Position numbers and translations under genes: made by a program. The notes beneath the pieces were generated by a model, which worked only from the letters and a program-made list of their open reading frames with translations, was not told where the DNA came from and did no database searches. From positions 1 to 42,500 of the forward strand of contig RPFO01000482.1 of the NCBI GenBank assembly GCA_009746045.1: a stretch of 42,500 nucleotides of DNA, in the 5' to 3' direction. This DNA is from Mesostigma viride. Its lineage: Eukaryota; Streptophyta; Mesostigmatophyceae; Mesostigmatales; Mesostigmataceae. Below, in pieces: positions 1 to 26,169 of this stretch; position 1 is the stretch's first letter; every line of letters begins with the position of its first letter.

Positions 1-495
1 GTTCGCCTGGCGGGGCTGAAATTCTTGCTGTTTTATCGCCTTGTTTTTATCCTGTATGATGCATTATAGGAAAAGCGATAAAGAGTTCGGTTCAGCCAGG
101 GGGGCATATCTATGCCATAAAAAATTTCCTACAACAACACAAGCCCTGGTCAGGGCCTTGGCTAAGCAGTTTCCAAGCCAAGGCCTTGGTAGGGTAGAGG
201 GCCTATCGCCACAAAGGTTTCAATGCCGGGAAATCCCAGCCTCGGGGGTGGGGCTGGTGATGGGTCCTGGGCTTGTGAGAGACGGTCCGGGGGCGTAAGG
301 CCTAATGAGCAGCCGCTGGAAACCGCCCCCCTAACGGGGGGAACGACATGGGTGCCGCCCTGCGTCCGCCGGGAAACCGTAGCGGCCACACGGGGGCGGC
401 AGTACAGCCGTGGCAGCGTGCAGGGGGGGGCCATGGGCGGAAAGAAAATCGGCACCAAGGTTGGCGACAGCCTTGGTGGCCAAGAAGGAGGTGTG
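1..495. other. Unassigned repeat-rich DNA
   Basis: No gene is recognised here. Short overlapping reading frames exist on both strands but they are arginine/proline-rich GC shadows with no similarity I can name and no splice-consistent structure. The segment runs into the first copy of a 190-bp direct repeat. Confidence 0.4.
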
Positions 496-685
496 GGGGC
501 AACACCTTGTGTTCGAGTATGCTGGGCCCCCAGCATGGTGCTACAATAACCAACTTGATAATGATGTGCACTGAGTTTGAAGGTGTGGTATAGGCTGTCC
601 GTATAAAGCCTAGCACACAAAAATGTAAAATAAATGTTTCTCTTGGTGGGAAGGAACTCCAATGGACCAAAAACAAGAAATGTAT
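496..685. repeat. 190-bp direct repeat, copy 1
   Basis: Positions 496-685 and 1051-1240 read the same over 190 bases, beginning GGGGCAACACCTTGTG and ending CAAGAAATGTAT, at an offset of 555. No difference was noticed by eye. Copy 1 continues into ordinary sequence (TTGCTGAGC), while copy 2 runs directly into the GGAA tract, so the repeat has a sharp right boundary. It may be the 3' end of a retroelement, which is inference only. Confidence 0.9.
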
Positions 686-1050
686 TTGCTGAGCTTCGCT
701 CATTTTATATATGACGCGTGGACGGGCTCAAAGGGGACCGACCTGCCGTAGGTAGCGTAAGACTAGCGCTTGTCACGAGGGTACTGCACCGGCCGGCCCT
801 TTTTGTGCCTAGGCTGAGTGTGGTTCCGGAGTGCAGGCCTAGGTAGCTTCTAACGTACGTCACTAGACCTTGTTACCTGCGCCAGCCGCCAGGCGTGGCG
901 CAACTGTGATTGGCAGTCAGTACACCTTGTACCTGCGCCAGCCGGCAGGCCTGCGTGGCGCAATGTGAATGATAGTCAGTACTTAGAGTGGTGTAGGGGA
1001 CGTAGGGAGGCCTCTTTTCAGCTCCCACCCACCCACCCACGCTGCTAAGA
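686..1050. other. Non-coding spacer with a two-copy ~57-bp tandem repeat
   Basis: Between the two 190-bp copies, about 867-924 and 925-982 are an imperfect tandem pair sharing ACCTTG, CCTGCGCCAGCC, GTGGCGCAA and CAGTCAGTAC. A short CCCA run sits at 1023-1040. No gene seen. Confidence 0.6.
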
Positions 1051-1240
1051 GGGGCAACACCTTGTGTTCGAGTATGCTGGGCCCCCAGCATGGTGCTACA
1101 ATAACCAACTTGATAATGATGTGCACTGAGTTTGAAGGTGTGGTATAGGCTGTCCGTATAAAGCCTAGCACACAAAAATGTAAAATAAATGTTTCTCTTG
1201 GTGGGAAGGAACTCCAATGGACCAAAAACAAGAAATGTAT
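1051..1240. repeat. 190-bp direct repeat, copy 2
   Basis: Second copy of the repeat at 496-685. Its last bases (GAAATGTAT) abut the first GGAA unit with no intervening sequence. Confidence 0.9.
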
Positions 1241-3656
1241 GGAAGGAAGGAAGGAAGGAAGGAAGGAAGGAAGGAAGGAAGGAAGGAAGGAAGGAAGGAA
1301 GGAAGGAAGGAAGGAAGGAAGGAAGGAAGGAAGGAAGGAAGGAAGGAAGGAAGGAAGGAAGGAAGGAAGGAAGGAAGGAAGGAAGGAAGGAAGGAAGGAA
1401 GGAAGGAAGGAAGGAAGGAAGGAAGGAAGGAAGGAAGGAAGGAAGGAAGGAAGGAAGGAAGGAAGGAAGGAAGGAAGGAAGGAAGGAAGGAAGGAAGGAA
1501 GGAAGGAAGGAAGGAAGGAAGGAAGGAAGGAAGGAAGGAAGGAAGGAAGGAAGGAAGGAAGGAAGGAAGGAAGGAAGGAAGGAAGGAAGGAAGGAAGGAA
1601 GGAAGGAAGGAAGGAAGGAAAGGAAGGAAGGAAGGAAGGAAGGAAGGAAGGAAGGAAGGAAGGAAGGAAGGAAGGAAGGAAGGAAGGAAGGAAGGAAGGA
1701 AGGAAGGAAGGAAGGAAGGAAGGAAGGAAGGAAGGAAGGAAGGAAGGAAGGAAGGAAGGAAGGAAGGAAGGAAGGAAGGAAGGAAGGAAGGAAGGAAGGA
1801 AGGAAGGAAGGAAGGAAGGAAGGAAGGAAGGAAGGAAGGAAGGAAGGAAGGAAGGAAGGAAGGAAGGAAGGAAGGAAGGAAGGAAGGAAGGAAGGAAGGA
1901 AGGAAGGAAGGAAGGAAGGAAGGAAGGAAGGAAGGAAGGAAGGAAGGAAGGAAGGAAGGAAGGAAGGAAGGAAGGAAGGAAGGAAGGAAGGAAGGAAGGA
2001 AGGAAGGAAGGAAGGAAGGAAGGAAGGAAGGAAGGAAGGAAGGAAGGAAGGAAGGAAGGAAGGAAGGAAGGAAGGAAGGAAGGAAGGAAGGAAGGAAGGA
2101 AGGAAGGAAGGAAGGAAGGAAGGAAGGAAGGAAGGAAGGAAGGAAGGAAGGAAGGAAGGAAGGAAGGAAGGAAGGAAGGAAGGAAGGAAGGAAGGAAGGA
2201 AGGAAGGAAGGAAGGAAGGAAGGAAGGAAGGAAGGAAGGAAGGAAGGAAGGAAGGAAGGAAGGAAGGAAGGAAGGAAGGAAGGAAGGAAGGAAGGAAGGA
2301 AGGAAGGAAGGAAGGAAGGAAGGAAGGAAGGAAGGAAGGAAGGAAGGAAGGAAGGAAGGAAGGAAGGAAGGAAGGAAGGAAGGAAGGAAGGAAGGAAGGA
2401 AGGAAGGAAGGAAGGAAGGAAGGAAGGAAGGAAGGAAGGAAGGAAGGAAGGAAGGAAGGAAGGAAGGAAGGAAGGAAGGAAGGAAGGAAGGAAGGAAGGA
2501 AGGGAAGGAAGGAAGGAAGGAAGGAAGGAAGGAAGGAAGGAAGGAAGGAAGGAAGGAAGGAAGGAAGGAAGGAAGGGAAGGAAGGAAGGAAGGAAGGAAG
2601 GAAGGAAGGAAGGAAGGAAGGAAGGAAGGAAGGAAGGAAGGAAGGAAGGAAGGAAGGAAGGAAGGAAGGAAGGAAGGAAGGAAGGAAGGAAGGAAGGAAG
2701 GAAGGAAGGAAGGAAGGAAGGAAGGAAGGAAGGAAGGAAGGAAGGAAGGAAGGAAGGAAGGAAGGAAGGAAGGAAGGAAGGAAGGAAGGAAGGAAGGAAG
2801 GAAGGAAGGAAGGAAGGAAGGAAGGAAGGAAGGAAGGAAGGAAGGAAGGAAGGAAGGAAGGAAGGAAGGAAGGAAGGAAGGAAGGAAGGAAGGAAGGAAG
2901 GAAGGAAGGAAGGAAGGAAGGAAGGAAGGAAGGAAGGAAGGAAGGAAGGAAGGAAGGAAGGAAGGAAGGAAGGAAGGAAGGAAGGAAGGAAGGAAGGAAG
3001 GAAGGAAGGAAGGAAGGAAGGAAGGAAGGAAGGAAGGAAGGAAGGAAGGAAGGAAGGAAGGAAGGAAGGAAGGAAGGAAGGAAGGAAGGAAGGAAGGAAG
3101 GAAGGAAGGAAGGAAGGAAGGAAGGAAGGAAGGAAGGAAGGAAGGAAGGAAGGAAGGAAGGAAGGAAGGAAGGAAGGAAGGAAGGAAGGAAGGAAGGAAG
3201 GAAGGAAGGAAGGAAGGAAGGAAGGAAGGAAGGAAGGAAGGAAGGAAGGAAGGAAGGAAGGAAGGAAGGAAGGAAGGAAGGAAGGAAGGAAGGAAGGAAG
3301 GAAGGAAGGAAGGAAGGAAGGAAGGAAGGAAGGAAGGAAGGAAGGAAGGAAGGAAGGAAGGAAGGAAGGAAGGAAGGAAGGAAGGAAGGAAGGAAGGAAG
3401 GAAGGAAGGAAGGAAGGAAGGAAGGAAGGAAGGAAGGAAGGAAGGAAGGAAGGAAGGAAGGAAGGAAGGAAGGAAGGAAGGAAGGAAGGAAGGAAGGAAG
3501 GAAGGAAGGAAGGAAGGAAGGAAGGAAGGAAGGAAGGAAGGAAGGAAGGAAGGAAGGAAGGAAGGAAGGAAGGAAGGAAGGAAGGAAGGAAGGAAGGAAG
3601 GAAGGAAGGAAGGAAGGAAGGAAGGAACGAAGGAAGGAAGGAAGGAAGGAAGGAAG
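1241..3656. repeat. Giant (GGAA)n microsatellite, about 600 units
   Basis: About 2,416 bp of almost perfect GGAA on the plus strand. Visible interruptions are an extra A near 1621, an extra G near 2503 and near 2575, and an A-to-C change near 3628. It is a polypurine-polypyrimidine mirror repeat, a class known to form triplex (H-DNA) structures. The 800-residue reading frames across it (repeating GRKE or FLPS) are translation of the microsatellite and are not genes. Confidence 0.98.
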
Positions 3657-4199
3657 CGCTAAACTCTAGCTGGTCTTCCCTGTAATTTCTGCATGCAGAA
3701 GGATAACTGTAAATATATGTATTTTGAACAAATCGATTCTTTTTGCTGGCCAACTGCCAAGGTATGCCTGTCAGCTGAATTTTTTACCCCAACGGATCCA
3801 TGAACTATCACGTATCCACGTGATGGATCTGCATAATAAACGGATTGGGCATGCATGCTCGAGGTACGCACCGTGAGTGCATGCCATTACCCACGCAAGC
3901 CAGAGCATTATCACGGCTGACCAAGCCATGATGTCAAAGCGAGCTGCCTGCTGTCAATCTTGGCTCCGGTAGCTTGCTAGGGAGCTTTCAATTTCTGGCC
4001 TCCCCCATGGCTGCTGATACCATAATTCACAGAAACGCCATGGTGTGGCATGGTGCTTACGGTGCTGAGCACGTTTCTGCAGGTGCATTTCATGTCACGT
4101 TGTACAGCCATTCCAAGTCCAGCAGTCGCTTGGTTCATCACTGGTTATCTTCCTCCGTCAAATGGGCATGCCAGGCATTCTTTCCATCTGCCCATTGGA
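3657..4199. other. Downstream flank of the ALKBH8-type gene
   Basis: This stretch lies between the GGAA tract and the stop codon of the minus-strand ALKBH8-type gene, and must hold its 3' UTR and polyadenylation site. I see no TGTAA signal of the chlorophyte type in the minus orientation, and no other gene. Confidence 0.4.
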
Positions 4200-19270
<15,071 letters not shown>

Positions 19271-20062
19271 ATTGCACTGCTATCTAGCCAGCCGACGGAT
19301 AAAAATAAATTCGCGTCAAGGGGCGCAGGTCAGGGCTTGCAAGCTATAATTTATCATTTGCAACCAGCAGACTTACATCGCCAAAACTTTCCATGTTCAG
19401 TAAAATATGCCAGATCGAAGCAGCAGTTCAACCTCGTGTTGAATAATTATGTAATTCGATTATCGACGAGTCAACTAATAAATTGTACGCCTCAATTGCA
19501 GGTTGCACGCCCGCACCAGTATACTGTACAGTACAGTACAGTACAGTAGAATTATCTGCTGCTGACTGCGGCGTGGGACCCAACAACAAAAACAGCAACG
19601 CCTGCACCAGGAGAACCAAGGGGCACGTGCGGTCACCTAGTGGTAACAGCAGCAGGTGCGTACAGAGCTACCAGGACAGTACATTCCGTATGTACTCCTA
19701 CGGGAAAATGGTCAGGGACCCAAAATGGGGAAAATTGACTGCGAGAGAAAATTGCCAGGACTGGTGGCACGTTGACCAATGGCGCAGGCGGCAGTAACTA
19801 CAATTTGCATTTACGTCGGTCGAGGATTTCGATGCAAGCACTCATTTATGGTGGCAGGTTGCGCAGTCGGCCATAGCCTCTGTGCTGCCCACCTGCGACC
19901 TCAGCACGGGGCAGCGTGCGTGGCCAGTGCTCGTGCTTTATTCTTACAGTCGAGACATGTCTCAGTAGAGGCCAGCTCTGAGGCAGCTTACGTTTTGCGC
20001 GAATGCGGGCTGGTATTTTGGAATGGGTATAGCCTTCTGCACTCGGTGAGGGCACACAGGTC
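19271..20062. promoter_or_regulatory. Divergent intergenic region, probable bidirectional promoter
   Basis: The start codons of the minus-strand ALKBH8-type gene (19270) and the plus-strand mitochondrial-protein gene (20063) face apart across 792 bp. The region includes a short GTACA/CAGTA microsatellite at about 19525-19550. No TATA box is assigned with confidence. Shared promoter function is inferred from geometry only. Confidence 0.5.
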
Positions 20063-21809
20063 ATGAGGACATTTCTGCGCGTTCTAGCGTCCCCCTTGTC
20101 GGGGGGGCTGGAAAGAAGCGTTCTGTCTCTTCGTGGAATCCACAGCGGCCTCTCTTTGCTTGCCAGGCGCAGACGAAACACGGGTGAACCTGACACCAGT
20201 TTAGCATCCCGCGATGGGGAAGACTCCTCCGCTGGGCGAGGACGCGACCGTTTCCCGAGGATGCAATCGTTCGACAGCGAGACGAGGGAAATAATGCGAC
20301 AACAGGACGCGGCGTTTCGTCTCCTCAACAAGGAGCGGCGCGAGAAAATGCCGTGGCTGGACGACGTCTGGTCCATGGTGAACACCGAGGACGGCAAGGT
20401 CGACGAGGACGCCGTCCGCGCGCGGCTTGCCGGCGTCGACTGGTCCATCGTCGAGAAACAGCACAACGAGATGCAGCTCAAGGCGGCGGATATCTTGGGA
20501 GGGATCCCTGGCATCCTCGAGGACATGAATCGGCACCAGAAGCTGTACAGCAACCGCGTGCCGAGCGACCCGGCGGAGTACAGCGAGGACTTTCAGTACG
20601 ACATGCTGGGCATCCCTGAGGACGACCAGGCGGCGCGTCTCTCGGAGGCCTCTAAGAAGCTGCTGTACGAGCTGCACACCTCAGACCCTGAGAAATGGAC
20701 GCACACATCGCTGGCCGACAAGTTCCAGATCAGTGAGCAGCGAGTGGTTGCTATTATAGCGCTCAAGAAGATCGAGAAGCAGCGCGCGACGGAGATCCAG
20801 GCGTGCGTGGATGCGATGGAGCCCGAGGCTAAGGCCAAGTACTTGGAGCTTGCCAAGCAGGCCGAGGAGTGCTACAACGCGCCGGACGAGGTGTTCGGGG
20901 TGGGGCTTGGGGAGGTGTTTGAGAACTGGAAGGTGACGCAGGGCCTGCCAGACATGACGGCGCTGGACGAGGACGAGTGGGCGCGGTACGAGCCGGGACA
21001 ACAGGACGCGGCGCTGAGGGCCAAGGTCAAGCGTGCCGCGGCGATGGTGCTGGAGGAGTTCAAGGACCGTGTGAGCTGGAACCTGCAGCAGGTGGGTGGG
21101 GTGTTCGATAGATCATGGGTGTAACAAGGTGGTTGCACCGAGGTGTGGGTGGGGTGAAACCTGCAGCATGTGGGTCGTGTTGAATACTTTGTAGAGGTAT
21201 GTACGAAGTCTGTTGCAAGAGGTGCGAGGCCGGGAGGGCCTGCAGCAGGTGGGTAGGCTGGGACGTGCAGCTGGTTGAACATATTCGGTTGTTGGCTAAT
21301 TAGTTTAGTTGTCAGTTTATTTGGTGTCAGTAATGACCGTGGTCACCTGCGTGGCATTGCTAGCATTCTGCGGAGGCAATATTGCCTCCCTTTCCTTTAA
21401 GGAGTCGCTGCATAACATTGAGTTGAAAGGATAGGATGGTCAGCGGTTTTTGGTGAGCAGCTGCCAAAATTATGTGTGAGGAGCATGTGGAGGAGTCATG
21501 CATCGTTGGGATGCTTAAGAACCCACCCGCCCGACCGCCTGACCGCCCGGCCACCCGACCACCCAACCACCCGACCCCCCCCACCCCCCACCCCCCCACC
21601 CCACCCCCCCCCCCCACCCCCCACCCCCCCCCACCCCCCACCCACCCACCCACCCACCCACCCCCACCACCCACCCACCCACCCACCCACCCACCCACCC
21701 ACCCACCCACCCACCCACCCACCCACCCACCCACCCACCCACCCACCCACCCACCCACCCACCCACCCCCACCCCACCCCCACCCATCCAACCACACCCA
21801 CACCCATCC

Positions 21810-21868
<59 letters not shown>

Positions 21869-22486
21869 ACCAACCAACCTAAACACACCCACCCACCCAC
21901 CCACCCACACACCCACACACGCACACACACACAGAGCTGCCATTTATAAGACATCACACAATGCCGTGTTATGTTAGGATTCTACATGTAATGCCTTAGT
22001 GTCAGTAATACCTGTTTTACATGATTTTTATACAGGTATTATATTCCTATACTAGTACTAGACTTGTATTACGTTAGTACAAGACATGGGCGTTCTTTGG
22101 CCCCTCTTGCCCTTGAATGCCAATCATGCATGCACATGCATTTCTCGTTCACAGATGTTCCCTCGTCATCTCTGTTTCCTTCCTGGCCCTTGCTGCCCGT
22201 TGCCCTCTTCCCCCCCTCTTCCCCCTGCTGCCCCTCTCCCTGTGCTGCCACGGTGCAGATGTTCCTCCCCCCCCGGATGCGCAACAAGCGCAAGCCCTCA
22301 CGGCCGGCGACCGGGTGGTCCTACGTGGTCCGCGTGCTGGACCGTGATAAGCGTGCCGCGCCCACGTCAATGCTGCCGTTCGTCATCGCCGACTCCAAGC
22401 TAGGGGGTCAGCTGCGCAAGGCAACGCCGGAGGAGGTGCACTACATGCGGCGCAAGGCGATCAAGCGGCGCACGCAGATCCTCTAG
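20063..22486 (+). CDS. Mitochondrial protein, possibly mS45/Bot1-like mitoribosomal subunit (2 exons)
   Basis: Exons are 20063-21091 and 22259-22486, joined in phase 0 (NLQQ then MFLPPRMRNKRKP) by donor GTGGGT and acceptor GTGCAG; the product is 418 residues. The N-terminus is rich in Arg, Ser and Leu and lacks acidic residues (MRTFLRVLAS...ARRRR), as expected of a mitochondrial presequence. Residues about 201-240 contain LHTSDPEKWTHTSLADKF and RVVAIIALKKIEKQ, a helix-turn-helix-like pattern that I associate with the Bot1/mS45 family. The C-terminus PFVIADSKLGGQLRKATPEE is consistent with a conserved domain end. Mitochondrial localisation is well supported; the family name is tentative and was not checked by search. 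Both halves are in one frame and the basic C-terminal tail suits an RNA-binding ribosomal protein. Confidence 0.82.
21092..22258 (+). other. Intron of the mitochondrial-protein gene
   Basis: A 1,167-bp GT-AG intron. The first part holds two diverged copies of the exon-end sequence (ACCTGCAGCA near 21160 and GCAGCAGGTGGGTAGG near 21240), resembling the real donor AACCTGCAGCAGGTGGGTGG. These may be decoy donors or remnants of tandem duplication. Confidence 0.75.
21525..21945. repeat. C-rich low-complexity block: (CCCA)n, C43 run and (CA)n
   Basis: Begins with CCCGACCACC-type units, then CCCACC, then (CCCA)n at about 21641-21780, a run of about 43 C at 21812-21854 and CA repeats to about 21935. 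The complementary strand is G-rich and would be expected to form G-quadruplexes. Proline/threonine/histidine or glycine/tryptophan reading frames over it are artefacts. Confidence 0.95.
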
Positions 22487-22654
22487 GGTAGACTAGCATT
22501 ATGTTGTGGGCAACCTGTTGAGAGGTCACGGAGCTTGCGAGAACGCTGCAGTGTGACAGGATCCGTGGACTAATTAATTAATGACCAAATAACTAAAATG
22601 ACACGCGATCCCATTGGGGAGCCATGGCAAGCTAATGGTGGACATGACTCAGCT

Positions 22655-23015
22655 GGCATGCAAGGGAATCCGTTTGCACCGGTGCATGGCCAGGATGCTC
22701 TGACAGGTCCTGAACGTAGGGTTTTCGCCGCATAGGTCGTTAGAGTCTTTGTATAAGGGTATGCCCAGCATTTCCGATGAGATTAGGCAGCGTAGGATAA
22801 CATTTGCAGGACATCTTGCTCGAACCAGGTAGACACCGCTCTTGGTCTGGCCGGCCCCTGGAGCGGCTCGGACAGCCAGGGCGGCATATCCTGACCTAGA
22901 CTGGCCCCGAGGACAAGCCCAGACGGGCACGGTAGACCTGCCATTAACTATACCGATCAGTTGTTGGCCAACCTAGTGGTCCCAGCTCAGTTTGAACACT
23001 GCATGTCCTCCCTCA
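22655..23015 (+). pseudogene. LINE ORF2 C-terminal fragment A
   Basis: Reads MPSISDEIRQRRITFAGHLA and continues through the LAGP...GQPGR and LVVPAQFE region, but with stop codons and indels. It is the same domain as in fragments B, C and D. It lies downstream of the mitochondrial-protein gene. Confidence 0.75.
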
Positions 23016-23026
23016 TGCGCCGGGCA

Positions 23027-23890
23027 CGTGCGCGCTTTACTGCTCTTAAGGGGTTCGAGCCAGGCTTGGACATCCTTAACGAGAAAGAGCACGGCGGGGT
23101 TTGACCTGGTTACCGCCTTGCCGACCTGATTTATGCGGATATATGACACCACCCTCATCGCGAGCCCCGAGCATGTGCATTCAGACCTGGCTGGACTGTC
23201 TGGGCCTGGAGGCGCGGGCGGTGGGGTTGGAGATCAGTGTCAAAACTGAGGCGATGGTGATTGGGGCCTCCAGTACACCACCGCTGCCGCGCCTGCTCGA
23301 CGGGACGGAGGTCCCGTTCCGCGATCGCTTCAAGCTGTTGGGGAGTTGGCTTCCTGACACTGCAGACGATGTGGACACCCGCATCGGCCTGGCCTGGGCC
23401 AGGCTCCGTTCGCTCAACACCTACTGGCGCTCGAAGGGCCTGGGCGAGCACCGCAAGCGCATGCTCTTCAAGGTCCTCGTCCTCACAGTGCTCACGTATG
23501 GCGCCGAGGCGTGGACCATCACACCCAAACTGGCAGCTAGGCTCAACGGCACGGTTTACAGGATGCTCCGACAGGTCCTTGACGTTGGGTTTTCCGAGCG
23601 TCCGCCATCAGAGTCTTTGTATCAGGGTATGCCTCGTATTTCGGACGAAATTAGGCAGCGTAGGATAGCATTTGTAGGACACCTTGCTCGCACCAGCCAG
23701 GTCGACACCGCCCTTGGTCTGGCCGGCCCCCAGCGGCTTGGCCAGCCAGGGCGACACATTCTGACCTGGCCTGGCCCCCAGGGCATTCCCAAAAGGGTAG
23801 GGAAACCTGTCACGAACTACATCCAGATGTTGCTGGACGACCTAGTGGTCCCAGCCCAGTTTGAGAACCGCATCCACTCGAGGCACAGCC
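23027..23890 (+). pseudogene. LINE ORF2 reverse-transcriptase C-terminal fragment B
   Basis: The best-preserved fragment, with a long open frame from about 23101 to 23916. It holds RLADLIYAD disrupted by a TATA-type insertion at about 23136, the following LLDCLGLEARAVGLEISVKT segment (palm to thumb), RLRSLNTYWRSKGLGEHRKR and ISDEIRQRRIAFVGHLARTS. It is 5'-truncated and ends in unrelated sequence after IHSR. An active element would need an upstream endonuclease and palm, which are absent. Confidence 0.85.
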
Positions 23891-24035
23891 ACGAGCCACG
23901 AGGTAGCCATGGCTGACGGCGGAGCTCATAACTTTCACGTTTGAGCACCGAATTTAGTCGTGAATATCACAATCGCTTCGTCTTTCTAAGACGCACATGC
24001 TGATATAATTTTCCGACGCTATTACGCAATATACG

Positions 24036-25465
24036 ATGAGCAAACGCCCATCGACGCAACGCAGCCTGACGGCTGCGCTCGGCAATGAAAATACGTCTGC
24101 AGCTCCGGCTGCAGCTTCGCCATCAGGTCCGGCAGGCGGCAGTGACACTAGTCACGCACTGGTAGTCGCCCAGCACCCTCCCGGGCTTCCTGCCTCGCCC
24201 TCAGCCTCGCCTGATCCCAAGCGCAGTCGCTCAGACGAACCTGGCTGGTCTGAGCGAGAAATTGACGTTGATCGGCTTTTTGCCACCTTCGACATCAACA
24301 GGCTTGCCTTTTTCGAAATTCATTGCTCCAAGTTACTGGAGCTCGTGTTTTATGGGTCCCACGCCTCACTGCTGGCCCTGTGCAAGCAGTTCCATTCCAG
24401 AACCCACCTTTTCCGCAACGGAGCTGACGGCCGGTTTTCCGAACGCCCAGCTGACGCCCCTACCTCGGCCAATATGGCCGGCTGGCCTCGCCCCCGCCTT
24501 CAGCTCGCAGCTCTCTTTACCATCACTCAGCGCTCGGCCTTCGACCTTTTGCAACCCTGCCCCGTTACCGAATCCACCTTCCTCCGCCACCTCCACGACG
24601 CCTTCTCACAGCACGTGTCGCCCATTGCTGCCAATGTGCGCACGCTGGCTGCTGAGCTCCCCACCATCCCCACCGCCACCGCCGCCCTCCTCGCCTCCAC
24701 CCCCCCCCCTCCGCCTCCACCGACTCCATCACCGCCCAGCTCCGCGACATCGACCAGCGTCTTAAGGATAACGCCATCGCTATCGAGGTTCTGCAGAACA
24801 CCGCAGGCCTCACCGCCCAGGCGGTGAAGGACATTGCCGCCAAGCCAGCCCCGGCTGGCCTGGTCGGCGATGCTCCTCCCATCACCACCTGGGCGGACAT
24901 GCTTAAGCAACACACCACCTCCACCACCTCCGCCGTCGCAGCCCAGCTCCAACGGCAGACGCTTGACCTCCGCGAGGAGGCCGAGCTCGCCAAGCGCAGC
25001 CTTAACGTCATTGTCAAGAATCTCAAGATGGAGGAAGGTGAGAATTCCGAGAAGCTTGCGCGTGCTTTTGAGAGAGAAATCCTTGATCGCATGGGCCTTA
25101 CTGGTGAGATCGAGCTGGCCGCCCACCGCCTTCCCCGCGCGCGGGGTAAGGCAGGGCCGCCCCCGCTCCTTCTCACCTTTAAGACCCCGGCGGACAAGAT
25201 TTCTTTTCTCAGACGCCGCAAGCGGCTCGCGAAGACTCTCTTCACCCTTGATGACGACCTGACCCTGGCGCAGCAACAACGGCGACGGGAGCTATGGCCG
25301 ATCTACCTCCAGCTCCGGCAGACCAAGGCGGGCCAGCCGGTGTACTGGAAGGGGGCGGCCATCTACGTCGGCCACAAGCCCTGGCAGGCGACACCCCCCC
25401 CCCGCGGCCCCAGCGACTCCAGACGCCCCAGCTTAGGGGAATACAGCAGTAGTAGTGTAGAATAG
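24036..25465 (+). pseudogene. LINE ORF1 with a single homopolymer frameshift
   Basis: Two frames, 24036-24827 and 24824-25465, are halves of one ORF1 of about 476 residues. In the upstream frame the sequence stays sensible to ALLAST; the downstream frame becomes sensible just after the C10 run at 24700-24709 (TDSITAQLRDIDQRLKDNAI). A one-base length change in the C run is the simplest cause and may be a real mutation or a sequencing error. The protein has a Ser/Pro-rich N-terminus, a coiled-coil-like centre and an RRM-like C-terminal half (SLNVIVKNLKMEEGE, then DDDLTLAQQQRRRELWPIYL), the organisation of LINE ORF1 RNA-binding proteins. It ends SSSSVE. The start ATG at 24036 follows an AT-rich leader. 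Confidence 0.8.
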
Positions 25466-25883
25466 ATAGACCGTGGCCATGTACATGTACGCCTCCTAGA
25501 GGCACTATCCCAGCTAAGCCACGCGCTTTATTTAATCATGTACATGTGTGCCTATGATGAGCCACACTCCAGATGATGCCTAGCTTTATTTAGTTATGTT
25601 GAGCCCATGCAGGGAGTCACTCTCTGCTGAGAGCCACGCTTTAGCCTTTGCATAGCTATGCTGATCTTCCCCCCCATGACAGGCTCCCCCTTCGCTGGGC
25701 ATAGCTTGAAGATCATGGGGATGCACGTGCCCTGGTGCACCTAGAGCAAGGGTCCTTTACATCCCCACCCTTGCAGGAAGTAGCTTAGGATGTATGATAG
25801 GCCATATGCCCCCTCTCAAGGGCTATGTGCTACATATACTCCCAACGGAGTTATGTTACAATTCAATTCAATTCAATTCAATC
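25466..25883. other. Sequence downstream of ORF1, no gene
   Basis: About 420 bp, possibly the 3' part of the ORF1-bearing copy. It repeats CACGCTTTA and CTTTATTTA(A/G)T motifs and ends in (CAATT)n at 25859-25882. No ORF2 follows ORF1, so this copy lost its reverse transcriptase. Confidence 0.4.
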
Positions 25884-26155
25884 CACTCGAGATCTCTCCC
25901 TTCTTTGGACTGCCATGCAGGACAAGACGCGGTGGCACACGATTGTCAAGGCGCACACGCCAGCCCCTGTGGGCAAGCCACCTCCCCCCAAGAGGAGGAG
26001 GCGTTTTGATGAGTAGTGTAGTTAGGATTTTCTAGACTAGATAGCTTAGAGTTAGGTTAGTTCGATTACGCGGCTTCCTCCACCCCAGCCATCCATCATG
26101 GAATATGTGCTACATGATCTCCCAACAGAGGCATGTTATAATTTAATTTAATTTA
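25884..26155 (+). mobile_element. LINE 3' module, copy 1
   Basis: From ACTCGAGATCTCTCCC through the ORF2 C-terminal tail (MQDKTRWHTIVKAHTPAP then VGKPPPPKRRRRFDE and stop at about 26014) and a conserved 3' UTR with TTAGAGTTAGGTTAG and ATGTGCTACATGATCTCCC, ending in (AATTT)n. The module recurs at 26170, 27097 and 33965, and inverted at 30833 and 34631. Confidence 0.85.
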
Positions 26156-26169
26156 ATTTTTAATTTCCT

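Noticed and set aside
1165-3753. Reading frames of 807-862 codons on both strands (FLPS or GRKE repeats)
   Set aside because: They are translation of the GGAA microsatellite in every frame and have no other content.
21360-21957. Proline/histidine and glycine/tryptophan-rich frames
   Set aside because: All derive from the C-rich low-complexity block inside an intron.
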